The translations under genes were made by a program, and so were the position numbers. Below the pieces are notes generated by a model. It did no database searches. It had not been told where the DNA came from and saw only the letters and a program-made list of their open reading frames with translations. A stretch of DNA of 64,000 nt from Drechmeria coniospora (Eukaryota > Ascomycota > Sordariomycetes > Hypocreales > Ophiocordycipitaceae): positions 1,488,001 through 1,552,000 of the forward strand of contig NC_054389.1 of assembly GCF_001625195.1 (NCBI RefSeq). Direction: 5' to 3'. Within the stretch, counting starts at the first letter, position 1, and each line of letters begins with the position of its first letter. Positions 22,501-34,003 of the stretch are shown here, piece after piece.

Positions 22501-25500
22501 GCCATGGTACTTGCTGCATTGCAGGTTTGAAGCAAGGAAGTACTGTACTTGTACGTGCGCGGTGGCGAGCCAATGCCGTCCGTACATGGTGTTGGCACCC
22601 TAGAGTACAGTACTTGCAAGTGCACCTACAGCCACACCAGGTACGGTAGGCACTGCAGCCTACTAACAAGTAAGAGGTACTAATTATTACCTGTACCTAT
22701 TGCTTGGTAGGCATTGCACGCCAAGGTACTCAGAGTGCGTCGTTTGCATGGATGAATAGTACTTCAAGCTAAAGGTACTGTACATCCATATGAGCAGCAC
22801 ATGCTTACAGACATGAGCCATGCAGGCACTCCACGAACTCGTGATTCCTGCTGTATTACATTCCGTCCTACCAGAGCCGGACCACTCCGTCCATGCACTT
22901 GTGCTTGCTTGCTTCTACAGTCCATGCCGTGGCTCCTGTTGGTGGCGCCGTGCCTCCCACCCGGCCCTCCTTCCGAGCGAGGCGGGTCACGCGTGCGCCT
23001 TGAGCGAGCTCCCACTGCGCCGGACGCGAGTGCTGACCTGCAACCGAACGCTTGTGCTGATGGCAGGCATCGTGCTGTCAGCCCCCAACGGGCTCAGGTC
23101 AGCCGCTGCAGCTCTTCACCGCATTTTCGACGGTGCAAAGGCGCGAAGCGCGTCAGACACCCCCAAAGGAAGGGATGTACACGCTCGCACAGCTGCATGG
23201 GCGCTCATACTGTACATGCAAGTGTGTCACTGGGGAGTGAACATGACGTGCTAGTATTTACTGTACTTGGGTGTACTCAAGGGCTGAATCGGTACTTAAG
23301 TACTGTAAGCATGCCAGCACACGTACACACACGAGTACACCTACGTACAAGTACATACTTGCCTACCTAGTAGGTACCTACCGTATGCTGCCAGCGTACA
23401 ACTACGGTACTGTACTGTAATTCATCAATATTGCTCTCCTGCTTCGGGCACCGACAGTGCTTGTATTTGCACGTACTTACTCACAGCACGGTGCATGCAG
23501 TCCGCACCTCGGTCAGCCGGTTGTCGTATCCCAAGTACAAGCACAAGCACAGGTGCTGAGTCGGCAAGGTTGTTGCTGGGTAGATCCCTGCAACCTCCAT
23601 GGACCCCAGATCCATGAGTGGGAGTACCGCATGAATGTCCCCGCGTCGGCGTCGTTGTCACGAGATGCGCCTGTGCTTCGTACCACCAAAGTACGGAGTA
23701 TGTGTACTTGCACTAACACCTACCGGAAGTGCTGCACTCGCTCACGCAAGCATGCTGTGGGCACAATCTCGTTCTTCGGTGCAAAGGATCCCGCATGGCT
23801 GGAAACGCCCCCTTCCCTTGTTGACCTCGCCGAATCGGTACCTACAGCTAATTAGTTCCTGCTGTGTGCAGGCACCGATGGGTGCGGGTTGGCGAGGAGC
23901 GGCAACCGTCCTCTTGTGGTACTCAGCACGAGTACGAGTCTTATACGTGCCTCCATATGTCGCCACTACCCTGCGAGTGCACCTACTTGGCTTTGCGCTG
24001 CTGTGCACGCCCACCGTGTTCACCAGCTGCACGGTGCTGCTGAGAGTAATCGTGCTCAGCGGTTTGTCGAGCACATGCACGGTACTGTGCTCCGTACCTA
24101 CTATTACTCATGTGTGTGGATTAGGTCCGATTTCATCGCTACAGGTGCCAATGAACGCTGTCGTACCAGTAGGTAATACTCCACCCTCACTACCTACTAG
24201 GTAGGTAGGTACTCTAAGTACTGTAAGTAGGTATTCGCTGTACGGAGTACGGAGTAATTACAACTTAGTACGGAGTACTCCGTACATTGGACCTACTTGT
24301 ACTCCGTACATGTACTTACATGCAAGTAATTAGTTGCAAGTACGTGTAGTTGTAAGTGCAGTGGTTGCAAGTGCTGTACGACTACATCTCATACTTGTAT
24401 ATGCGTGCATGTAATTACCGCTTTACTTGCACGGAGACACCTGCACACCATACTGTACAAGTAATAATAATCGTACATGGACAGGTGGATAGGTGTACGG
24501 AGAACGCACGGAGCCACCGGCACACCATCCAGTAATTACTGTACAAGTAATAACAATCGTACATGGACAGGTAGGTAGGTGTACGGAGAACTCCGTACTT
24601 GTTCTCCGTGCCATCATGGGAATACATGCAAGTACCTAGTAAGTAGTAGCTTCGGCCTGTGACACGTCCCCGCTGCCAGGGTCCTGGCCGCCCCCTCCAC
24701 TCCGAGAACCATCCTTCGTTCCAGGATGTGAAATGGTACCTCGGTAATGCTCCCTCCGGACCGGACTCGCAGAACATGGCTGGTATTGCCACCAGATTCC
24801 AACGTACTTGTACACTTGCAAGTACTTGCGTTGCTATGCATGCAAGTGTACCGGTACTTGCTCCGTACGTGCAAAGTATTTGGGTGTGCTGGACTTGGTA
24901 CTTGAACGGAGTAGTTGTATTTACAGTGTCGTCCAATCCAAGTACGGAGCCCTACTTTCATGTGCACCTACATGTACTCAAGTACAGTACATTAGTACCT
25001 ACTCAGGTACCTACAACTACAACGACCTGTAAGCAGTACTGCGACTAAGTACCTACGTAGTACCTAGCAATTACAGTACATCTACTCCGTACTGACAGTA
25101 CTGTACTCCGTAGTAATAGCTACAGTACTTAGTTGTACTTCTGTGCGCACCCAAGTACATTTACAAGTACGGTACTCCGTAATACAAGCACAAACTTACT
25201 TGTACGGGTACGGATACAGCAAGCATGACACCGACGTACAACGCACAACTACGGTTACTACTATTGGTACCTGGTGTTACTCCGAGGCACGCATCAGTCG
25301 TGTTGCGCTCCGCGGTATTTGATGCCCGTAAATTCCACCGCCGGTGCGCTTCCTGCACGTACTTGGTTGTGGTTGTGATTGTAAGTACCTACATGTACCT
25401 CAAGTACCGCAACGTAAGTACTCCCCAGCAGCCAAGTCCATGTACTCCTTAACCCAGTACTAGTGCGCATCGGTAGCACGAATGCAAAATGCTGTTGGCT

Positions 25501-26000
25501 CGCCTGCTCATTCGGTGCCACCGACATGCCTCGTTGACCCGGCTTTCTGGTCGTGACTCTGGCCCTGGTCCTGCTGGCTTCTGGCTCCGTGCGCAGGCAC
25601 CTGTTTCCGTCCCTGGAACGAATGATGCCGCTGAACCTCCGTCTCTGAATCAGCTGCCGGTGCTCCCTAGATCCTTCTCACCTCTGTTCTCCTGCATCCG
25701 GCTGCCCATTCGCCCATGCGCCTACCGACCAACGTGCGCGTGCGCGGCGGCTACCTGTGCTCTTGGTCTTCTGCCTCCCCCTTGATGGCTGGAATAATAC
25801 CTACCGTCCTGCTTCCGGCCTTGTCGTTGGGCCTGACCAGCTTGGGCCGGTGTCCACGATCTCGGACCCTGCCTACTACCTACCCATTAACGAGTGCGCT
25901 AGCGCCCGGGGGCGAATGATCCATCACGCCGGCCGCCGATGGCGAGTTTGCAGCCGCTACTGCTGTACGGTGCAAGTACTGCACTGTAGGTACTCACGGT
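19594..26000. repeat. 6.4-kb gene desert rich in GTAC/TACGGAGTA words
   Basis: No open frame has recognisable family content. The region is built largely from short words such as TACTTGTAC, TACTGTAC, TACGGAGTA and ACTCCGTAC, often overlapping into palindromes. One perfect 18-bp palindrome lies at 24268-24285. Islands of ordinary composition, for example 22820-23200 and 25480-25960, interrupt it. These may be decayed coding or mobile DNA, but I see no transposase, reverse transcriptase, LTR or terminal repeat. Confidence 0.7.
24443..24595. repeat. Tandem duplication of ~86 bp
   Basis: The block starting TACTGTACAAGTAATAA at 24451 recurs at 24537 with few changes, extending through GTGTACGGAGAAC in both copies (ending about 24505 and 24591). 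The intervening segment also shares GCACACCAT. It lies in the gene desert. Confidence 0.8.
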
Positions 26001-26817
26001 GAAGACGCTCTCGCTCTCGCACTCGAGTTGCCACCTGCCAGACCCATCCATCACCCGCCACAACTCTCCTCCTACGCTTCTCGTCCACACAACCGCCCTC
26101 CTCCCTCGGTCCGCCACCCGTTCGTCTGCCTGTCCCGCCAGACGCAGGCCGACGGCACGAGCAGTCGAATTCCCTCGTGCACTTCGAGCCTCGGCCGCCA
26201 AGCTCGACCTGGCGCCTCGCCCTCTCCCTGCTCTCCTCAGTCGCCCTGCCCTTCTCGCCGCGAGCCTCTCTGTCGAGCCTCTCTGTCGAGCCTCTCTGTC
26301 CTCGCCCTCCCACCGCCCGCCACCGTCACGCCACCCGCCGTTTCTCCTCCACGACGATCCTGGACTCCTGCCGTGTGCCGTCGTCGACGGACGATTCCCG
26401 TCACCTGTGCAACGCCATCCTCTCGCCTTCGACTGCCTGGATCCATCCGACCCTTGTGCCTCGCGCCCCGTCATCGCCACCCGGCCCGAGGACAGTCTGT
26501 CCTCCCTACTCTTCTTCACCGAGCAGCCTGCGTCGCCCGTCTTGGTGCCGCCGTGCGTCGAACCCGTCGTTTTCTGCCCGGCCATCGTCATACGAACCGC
26601 TCCGGTCCGGCCGCCCTTTTGTCTCCGTCATCTGGCTGCCTTGCGACGACGGAAACATCCCTCTCGCGTCGCCGTGCCTTCGTCCCCAGACCGCCGTTGC
26701 GACCTCTCGTTTCCACCCTCTTGCTCGACTATGCGTTTGGCGCGAGTTCATTTGCTCCCGCAGCCGCCGATGACGGCAAATCGGCTCAACTGATTTCGCC
26801 CATTTTTTCTTTAATAA
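26001..26817 (+). promoter_or_regulatory. C/T-rich leader region upstream of the LST4-like gene
   Basis: Composition switches from TAC-rich to strongly pyrimidine-rich on the plus strand at about 25990. It ends in a T-run and tandem in-frame stops (TAATAA) just before the ATG at 26818. Open frames are long in several frames because of the skewed composition, and none resembles a family. A promoter plus long 5' leader is the simplest reading. Confidence 0.4.
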
Positions 26818-29800
26818 ATGCAACGGCGCCCCAACCCCATCTCGTCGCTGCCCTCTCCCCTCCCCGCCGGCATGCTCGGCCGCCTCCTCCACCTGGGCTC
26901 CGGAGGCTCGGCGACCCTTCAAGCTTCGGCCAGCAGCACCGGCTCCTCTCACCCCATCCTCTCCCTCGAGTCTGTGCAGGAGGACATCCACACGCGAAAC
27001 CTGCTCTTCCCGGATGCCCACGCTCTCTACCAGCACCGAAACGACCAAGTCTTTCCCCTCTCATCGGAGCCGGCCACGCCCTCGGCCGCCTCCACCAACG
27101 CCTTCGACTACAACGACGACATCGAGCTCGACGTCCGCGACGTTCGCGTCATCGTCCTGCAGGATGCCTTGGGGCCGACCAATGCCTCCCTCCTGTTCGA
27201 CAGCCATCCCCTTCCCGAGACGCTACCCGACCGCTCGCCGCCTCGTCAGGAGCCCCGGAAGGCGCCCCTGTCGCCGCGGAGGGGTAGCCAGACCCAGTCT
27301 ACCCGCCCGCTCGTCATCCAGTCGGACAGCTCGCAAGCTCGCCAGGGCGCCTTTGACCGTCGGGCATCCGTGCACAGCAGGAGCCACAGCTACGCCGAGA
27401 CCGATGCCCAGCGGGCCGCCCGTGAATATCGCGAGGAGCTAGCCACCTTTTCGAGCTGCATCTTTGGCAACTCCGAGCTCATGGCCTACAAAGGCACGTC
27501 CACCAAAGTCCACGTCGTCCCGACCGATTCCCGCCCTACCGACCACGCGCCGCCGTCCGTCGTCGGCGACGGACGAAGTTCCATCGGTCGTTCGAGCGCC
27601 CGCTCGAGCAAGCTGTCGCAGTCCTTCTCCTCTCAGACCGTCTCGCCGATTCTCGGACCACCACCGCCCCCGTCGACGACCGGCACCTCCTCGCGGCAGT
27701 CGGACAAGAAAAAGGTGCTCATCACGAGGCTCTTCCCCGTCAATGTCGTCGTCGACGACGCCGACGCCAACCTTGCCGCCCACGGTCGATTGTCCGACGA
27801 CAACCCCAGCTTTCCCTTCCCCGCCGCCGGTGACGATGCGGCGCCGCCGAAGAAGAGAAAGCCCCAACCGAGGCAGCGTCGCACACCCATGTATGCCGTC
27901 GTCCTCGTCGTGCAGCTGCCTCGCACCTCGTCCCGGGTCGCCTCCTCCACCCCGCTTCGATCCGTCTTCCGCGAGCCTGGATCGTACAGCGACCAAGATT
28001 TCTTCTCGTCCTCCTACAGCTCCTCCAAGGCTGGATGGAACACGCCGGGGCCTGGCGCGTACGCCGACGTGGCCGACTCGGCGTGTTCCATCGACATCGA
28101 GGACCGCATCGACTCTCTCACCCAGCACTGGGATATCATCATGAGGACCTTGACCCACCTTCAGTCCATCGTTGCCACCACCATTCACGCCTTGCTGAGG
28201 AAGGCCGATGTTGCCTCTTCGGGACCCCACTCGACTTCGGCAACATCGTCAAATCTTGTCCCTCGAACACCTTCCTGGACCGACAGGCGGGTGGAAACGC
28301 AACGTCCCAAGCCGTCCAAGAGCACCACCAAGCTCGTCTCCCTCCCGCCGAACCGCCTCGCCGAGGATGTCAATATCGCGTCCGAGGTGGCGCTCGCGAG
28401 GAGTCGCGTGGTCATGGGCCTCGGTGCCGCGAGGGTCGTCACCGGACAGGGCCGTTGGGGCATCTGGCGCGACGAAGCCATTTGGACATCTCGATGGGCC
28501 GCATCCGTCGACCGCGATTCATTCTTCTGCACCCTTCTCACCGCCTTCCTCGCCACTCACACCGACTGGCTGCAGGCTCTTTGCGGCCCCTCGCACAGGA
28601 GACGAGCCGCGGCCGCTCGCCGCAACAGGAATGAGGAGGACCTGTCGTTGCCGGCGCGTACCATTGTCGTCTCGGATGACAAGATGGCGGCTCGACGCAT
28701 GATCTTTCTCCTCTCCGCCTTCCTGCCGGCGAACCAGCAGGTCGCCGCCGCCGCGAGGGGACACCGTCCGAGCACGTCGGCCTCGCTGGGGGGGCATCCC
28801 AACTCACCGCCGACCGTTGTCGTTCCCATCCTGAGGGAAGAGTCTCTGCGCCGCAAGATTAACAGGCGAACCGGTCTGAGGCGAGCGTCCCATTCGAGAA
28901 CGGCCAGCCAGAGCGCCAGAAGCGCCGCCGTCTCGCCCCAGTTTGCCCAGCTGAACGCGAACCAGCACCAGCGGCGAGCGTCAGATGCCGCGTCCGTCCG
29001 GACCAATCATCCGATGCCGGGCCAGGATTTTATCAACCGCAAGAGCGGCGCCGCGACGACGACGACCATCATTCCCGAGACCATCACGACCCCTCACTTC
29101 TCCGTCGCCCAGCAGCAGCGCGACAGCCTTCGGAGACGACGGCCGAGCTGCGAGAGCATCGCCGCCGACGACCTCAAGCGTTCCCTGAAGCGCAGCGAGA
29201 GCCACGGGCAGATACCTTCGACGGGCACGAGAGTCCCGAGCCAGGGCTTGAAGTGGGGCACTCTCATGAGCGGCCTCTGGAGCTCTCGCCGGAGGGAGTC
29301 GATCGACAACGGAACCGCTGGCCAAGGCAGCGAACTCCGATCGCCCGTCAAGTCGACCTTTAGTCGTCCCGACAAGCTGTCCGAGATGGTGCAGGAGGTC
29401 TCCTTCGCCGAGGAGGCTGCCGGCGCAGCGTCCGACCGGTTGGAAGGAGCCGCGTCGGACGACGTCCGGAGCTTCGGCGCTTCGCGGGAGGATTCCGTCC
29501 GCGGCCAGGGGGCCTTCGTTCCGGTCGTGGACAGGACGCCTGATCCCACGGGCGCCTTCGAGTCTCCCGTGAAGACGTCGATCAATGCCGACGATGGCGT
29601 CATCGAGGTCGACATCCCGTTCCCCGACTACATCGCCTCCTTCGAATCGGCCATCAGCTCGCCCTCCAGCAGCGGATACTTGTCCACCCCGGGCATGCCT
29701 AGCAGCCTCGAGGCCTTTGATCAGGCCGCTCGCTTTGCCATCGACGGAGACTTGCCGCTGAACGCGGCCGGGTGGCTCAATCGCTTTCACCCGGATTTTG

Positions 29801-30504
29801 CCCTGCAAGCTCTCCCGCCGCAGGAGAACCTGCTGGAGAAGGTCAAGGCCGCTCTTCAGGCCGAGCCCACTCCGGCTCCGGACTCTCCCCTGTGCGGCGA
29901 TGTGTCCGAGCGTTGGGTCGACGTCAGCTCCGTCGTCGTCGCCAATACCGTCACCAACACCATCAAGCGATTCGTCTACCGTCGACTGGTTCGACCCAAA
30001 GCCTCGACTTCGACGGAAAAGGCAGGCTCGAGCAATGCGGCCGCGTCAAACTTCAACGGCTCCATCCTTCTGACCCCGTCCATCTTACCCTACGAGCATC
30101 AACTGGAGGAGGAGTGGATTCAGGACGACATTTCCGGTCCCGATGATGCCCTGCGGGACGCCATCGAAAGGGTCGTCCATTTCACCCCCGAGGCCAGCAA
30201 GGACAACTCGGCCGTGTCATCCCAAGCCCCCAGTAACGATCAAGGCAGCACCGGTAGCGGCAGGACAATACCAGACACGTTGTCGCAATCTACTCAGCTG
30301 GCAGAGCTGCCTCCGGAGATACCTCGAGTGCAGTGCAAGACAGTCATTCTGTCGACTCTGGAGGAGATGATTCGCGAGGCCATCGATTCTCGCGACCTTA
30401 ATGGCGAAGGTAGCGGCAGTTACAGGCACGGTCGTCATCGCCGGCCGAATCTGCTGCGCGACGCGATTCGGCAGTGGGTGATGAATCTCGATTCGATGGA
30501 ATGA
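26818..30504 (+). CDS. LST4: Lst4/folliculin-interacting protein (FNIP)-like
   Basis: Lst4 pairs with Lst7 (folliculin) as a GTPase-activating complex for the Rag GTPase Gtr2 on the vacuole, promoting TORC1 reactivation on amino-acid return. The frame is a single exon of 1,228 codons. An in-frame TAA lies immediately before the ATG at 26818, and a second ATG (MLGRLLHLG) at 26872 is the likelier conserved start. FNIP N-terminal (longin/DENN-type) features include DVRVIVLQDALG (near residue 117), KKVLITRLFPVNVVV (~300) and YAVVLVVQLPR (~360). A helical stretch around LTQHWDIIMRTLTHLQ and a short conserved C-terminal helix (NLLRDAIRQWVMNLD) are also present. Long Ser/Arg-rich linkers separate the blocks, as in other fungal members. 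The assignment is by pattern memory. DENN content was not verified. Confidence 0.75.
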   Translation: MQRRPNPISSLPSPLPAGMLGRLLHLGSGGSATLQASASSTGSSHPILSLESVQEDIHTRNLLFPDAHALYQHRNDQVFPLSSEPATPSAASTNAFDYNDDIELDVRDVRVIVLQDALGPTNASLLFDSHPLPETLPDRSPPRQEPRKAPLSPRRGSQTQSTRPLVIQSDSSQARQGAFDRRASVHSRSHSYAETDAQRAAREYREELATFSSCIFGNSELMAYKGTSTKVHVVPTDSRPTDHAPPSVVGDGRSSIGRSSARSSKLSQSFSSQTVSPILGPPPPPSTTGTSSRQSDKKKVLITRLFPVNVVVDDADANLAAHGRLSDDNPSFPFPAAGDDAAPPKKRKPQPRQRRTPMYAVVLVVQLPRTSSRVASSTPLRSVFREPGSYSDQDFFSSSYSSSKAGWNTPGPGAYADVADSACSIDIEDRIDSLTQHWDIIMRTLTHLQSIVATTIHALLRKADVASSGPHSTSATSSNLVPRTPSWTDRRVETQRPKPSKSTTKLVSLPPNRLAEDVNIASEVALARSRVVMGLGAARVVTGQGRWGIWRDEAIWTSRWAASVDRDSFFCTLLTAFLATHTDWLQALCGPSHRRRAAAARRNRNEEDLSLPARTIVVSDDKMAARRMIFLLSAFLPANQQVAAAARGHRPSTSASLGGHPNSPPTVVVPILREESLRRKINRRTGLRRASHSRTASQSARSAAVSPQFAQLNANQHQRRASDAASVRTNHPMPGQDFINRKSGAATTTTIIPETITTPHFSVAQQQRDSLRRRRPSCESIAADDLKRSLKRSESHGQIPSTGTRVPSQGLKWGTLMSGLWSSRRRESIDNGTAGQGSELRSPVKSTFSRPDKLSEMVQEVSFAEEAAGAASDRLEGAASDDVRSFGASREDSVRGQGAFVPVVDRTPDPTGAFESPVKTSINADDGVIEVDIPFPDYIASFESAISSPSSSGYLSTPGMPSSLEAFDQAARFAIDGDLPLNAAGWLNRFHPDFALQALPPQENLLEKVKAALQAEPTPAPDSPLCGDVSERWVDVSSVVVANTVTNTIKRFVYRRLVRPKASTSTEKAGSSNAAASNFNGSILLTPSILPYEHQLEEEWIQDDISGPDDALRDAIERVVHFTPEASKDNSAVSSQAPSNDQGSTGSGRTIPDTLSQSTQLAELPPEIPRVQCKTVILSTLEEMIREAIDSRDLNGEGSGSYRHGRHRRPNLLRDAIRQWVMNLDSME

Positions 30505-30940
30505 AACATGCACGATTGAACGACTCGTTGAGCTTCGGTTTTCTTCAGTCCACTCCTAATCTCATGCAACGATTCGTCTTACGACTGTACCATCTATGCT
30601 TTTCCTGTTACTTGTTTTTCTTCCTTGCTTTGCGAGCAACAACGATACCCAACAAGCGCAGCAATCTGACGCAGTACTTGTCAAGGCGGGGAAAGGAAGT
30701 TTTGACCCCTCGCGCATTGTCCTTTAACTTTGATAGCGAATACCGGATGGTTCTCTATTTCATTTGCCTTTGCCCATGGCTGGCGGCAAGACAAGGCCTG
30801 CAGGATGGTTGAGAATGGATAGGGTAGAGTAGAGACGTATTACTTGATGGCAAGCAGTAACTTGAAACTTTTCAGTCAGTCACGGGCGGTTTTGATGATG
30901 CGATGCATTGATTGGGTGGCGCGCCTCCATTGGCCTGCCG
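30505..30940. other. Convergent spacer LST4-like / DBP10
   Basis: It holds the 3' ends of both flanking genes. It is T-rich near 30590-30630, and no gene or repeat is evident. Confidence 0.5.
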
Positions 30941-33656
30941 TTACTTCTTCCGCGCTGGCCTCGCGTTCTTGGCCATCTTCTTTTCCTTTTCCTCTCTGCC
31001 TTTGCGCATATCGTCCATGCCCTTTAGTTCCTTCTTGCTGCCCATGCCATCCCGGAACCTGCCCATGCGCTTCTCTCTCGCCTCGGCGACTCGCTTTTTC
31101 CGCACGTGGAAGTCGTCTCTGTACTTGTCCGCCTCCCTCGGCGCCTTCTCCTGGTTGTGCTTGTAGCGTTGACCAGAAGGAATTCCCCTGGAAGCGCCTG
31201 GCCGTTCCGCCTCGCCGATCTGCGGCAGGCGACCAAGTCGCTGGGCGCGCCTCCACTTGTCGAAACGGCCGCTCTTGAAGGAGGCGGCTATCTTGACGCC
31301 GCTCTCGCCGACAACCATCTTGGCGCCCTTGGAGCCGTCGTCATCATTGTCGCGAGACACGTAATTCTTGGACTTTTTGTCCCAGCGCATCTTTTGTCGG
31401 GAGGGCATACCAAACGACTTGGCGGAGTCGTCGTTGGTCAGATCCATCGTGGCGTCACGAGCGGCCTCGACGAAGTTGGAACCGCCACCGGAGTGCACGC
31501 CGTAGCCTCGTTCTTCCGCAGCATTGGTGTTCCTCGGCGTGTATGACATGAACAGCTCCGGATCTTGCCAGTTGGTCTCGTTCTTGCTTTTTCGGCCCGT
31601 GTTGGAGACTGTCACTTCCATCTCGTCGTCATCGTCTTCATCTGCTGATTCGTTGGCATCCACCATGATGTCTTCTCCATCATGCATGCCGCCAGATTCT
31701 TCCATTCGCTTCTCCTCCTCATCGGCCTTGACCTGCCTGTTCCTCGGGGTGATCCTCTTTCGAATGTGTTTCATAACCTCTGCAGCTTCCGATGTCGACT
31801 TGTCAGCATGGCCAACCTCGAAAATCGTTTCGGAAGGTTTATAGCCACTGATTCGCGCCAGCATGGCGGCACGGGCGCGCTCGGTACCATCAACATCTTG
31901 GCCAAAGAGACGGTGCAGTTGCATCCATGCATCCGAGGCCACAATCTCTCGGGAACGCTTTGCGCTTTGGCTAGAGGCCGAGTTTCGCGTCTTCATGTAC
32001 AGCTTCTCAGCCTTCGCGGCGACCTTTCGCAGAGCGTCGATGTCTTCGCTATCACCAAGCGTCTTGTTCATCCACTCCACATAAGATTCCACAGAATCTC
32101 TCTTGAGAGCTCCTACCACAACGTCGGTAGCGAAAGAGGGTTCAGGACCTTCTTGACCGACGGACAAGCCCCTTCCCAGAAACAATTGCAAATCGAGAAG
32201 GTAGGGTGCGTCGACATCCTTGACGAGACTATAACTCCAGCCCCTTTTGCCCGCTCGAGCTGTTCGACCAACGCGGTGGACAAATACCTTGGGCTGGGGA
32301 GGAAAGTCGAAGTTGATGACGTTGGCCAGAATCGGGATGTCGATACCTCTTGCGGCAACATCCGTGACGACCAGGATATGCGTCTTGCCTCCCCTGAAGT
32401 CCTCAACCTGGATGCGACGTGCAAGTTGATCGAGTGCACCGTAGACATATGACACAGCAAACCCGGCATGCTGCAACAGGTTGGCCAGGTACTCCACGTG
32501 GTGTTTCGTAGCTGTGAAGATGATGGTAGAGTACTCCGTAGGCTTTCCGCCGGCAGAGTCAGGTCCGCGTTTCCGTTTCTTTGACCCCTTTTCAGCGTCC
32601 TGTTGGCCTTCCATCGGAGAGCCAATGGGGACCTTGATGACGTCGTGTAGGATATGTAGCAGGGAGCCTTCTTTCTCAGCACCCTTGACGGAAAAGAAAG
32701 CACTCTCCAAGTCGGGGGACACCTTGGTCTCGACGTCTAGGCGAACAAGCTCAGGATCTTGAAGACCGGCGCGCGCAAACTCGTACAACGACTCGGGGAG
32801 GGTGGCGGAGAACAGGAGCGTCTGTCTCGACGGCGGTAGGGCGTGTAGGATTTCGGTCAGCTGCGCGGCAAATCCCATTTCAAAGAGTCGATCTGCTTCG
32901 TCAAAGACGACATATTTGATTGATGAGAGATCCAAGTTCATCTCAACCTTGAGATGCAGAAACCGACCAGGTGTGGCGATGACGATGTCGGGGTTCGAAG
33001 ACATGGATCCGAACTGCTCCTCCAAGCTGTCACCACCCACAAGGAGCACCGCTTTGAGGTCGGTTCCTCGAGAAAACTCCTTTACAACCTTGAGCGTTTG
33101 GATCGCTAGTTCTCGAGAGGGAGATAGGATGAGGGCTCGGCTGCCGAATCGAGCACTGTGGGCTCGCAGCTTCTCAATCATCGGAATGACAAATGCTGCC
33201 GTCTTTCCGGAACCCGTTCTGGCCATGCCTACGACATCTTTTCTGTCAAGGACCAAAGGTATGGTTTTTCTTTGGATAGGTGTCGGAACCGAAAACCCTT
33301 TTCGCGTGATGGCTTTGAGCAAGTTCGCGTTGAGTCCTGCCGAACGAGTTAGCGACCAGTTTCATTCTCCTACCACGTCGATCAAGCTGCATACCCATGG
33401 CCTGAAAGCCGCCCCCCTTCTTCACCGTCCGACCTTTCAGGTTGGTGGTCTTTCGGTTGGCCGCCGCTTGCTGCAGGGCGATAAAGGCCTCATCCCCATC
33501 GTCCTCCAGCCGAGGAGCATCGAGAATATCACCAAAATCCAAATCCTTGTTTGCGGAAAAATCAGGGCCGCCATTGTCATCTCCCCCGGGGTACAGAGAA
33601 CCCAGGATATCAAGCTCCGGCTCCGATGGAGCGGGAGAAGCTTCTCGTCGGGGCAT
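30941..33656 (-). CDS. DBP10: ATP-dependent RNA helicase Dbp10 (DDX54-like)
   Basis: This nucleolar DEAD-box helicase is needed for 60S ribosomal subunit assembly. Exons on the minus strand are 33656-33395 and 33336-30941, joined in frame across a 58-nt intron (gtatgc...gcag), giving 885 residues. The join reads [19 protein letters not shown], which is the family Q-motif approach. Helicase motifs are visible: GSGKT near 129-133 (motif I), TPGRFL (Ib), DEAD at about 233-236 (II), LLFSATLP (III), and [13 protein letters not shown] (VI). The C-terminal third has the Dbp10-specific region (for example [18 protein letters not shown]) and a Lys/Arg-rich tail ending RPARKK. The N-terminus is acidic. 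A 347-bp promoter region is shared with the divergent J-protein gene. Confidence 0.94.
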
Positions 33657-34003
33657 CGTTGGCTGCTTTGCTCTCGACGTTTAGAGTACGTGGAATGAGC
33701 CGTGAGTGTGTGTCGGCGTGATGTCGCCGCTGAATGATTTTTTTGGCGACCCAACTATCCTTATCTTATCTATGCGGGGTCTGTGGGTCGGATTCGGATT
33801 GCACCGAGACGCTAATGCTAACCCGCTAGCGTCTCGCCTGAGGCTTCAGCCGACACCACTATCACCACTCACTACGAGCAAAGACACGTCGAACAACCAC
33901 TCACGACATACCGTTGCCTACCCACAAATTGACCCGCGATCTCTCTTCCTCTCCGCAACCCACATAGGCAAACGTTCGAGCGGTTGGCAGCGCACCTGGA
34001 ACC
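33657..34003. promoter_or_regulatory. Divergent promoter region DBP10 / J-protein gene
   Basis: The two start codons are 347 bp apart on opposite strands, so both promoters must lie here unless an upstream leader intron exists. No TATA box is obvious. An imperfect repeat of CGCTAATGC/CGCTAGCGTCTCG-like words lies near 33810-33840. Confidence 0.5.

Noticed and set aside
22801..23370. 189-codon frame in the gene desert
   Set aside because: It has no domain and low-complexity ends that run into TAC repeats, and another frame is equally open.
26028..27287. 419-codon Pro/Arg-rich frame overlapping the LST4-like start
   Set aside because: It arises from C/T-rich leader sequence and overlaps a well-supported gene in another frame.
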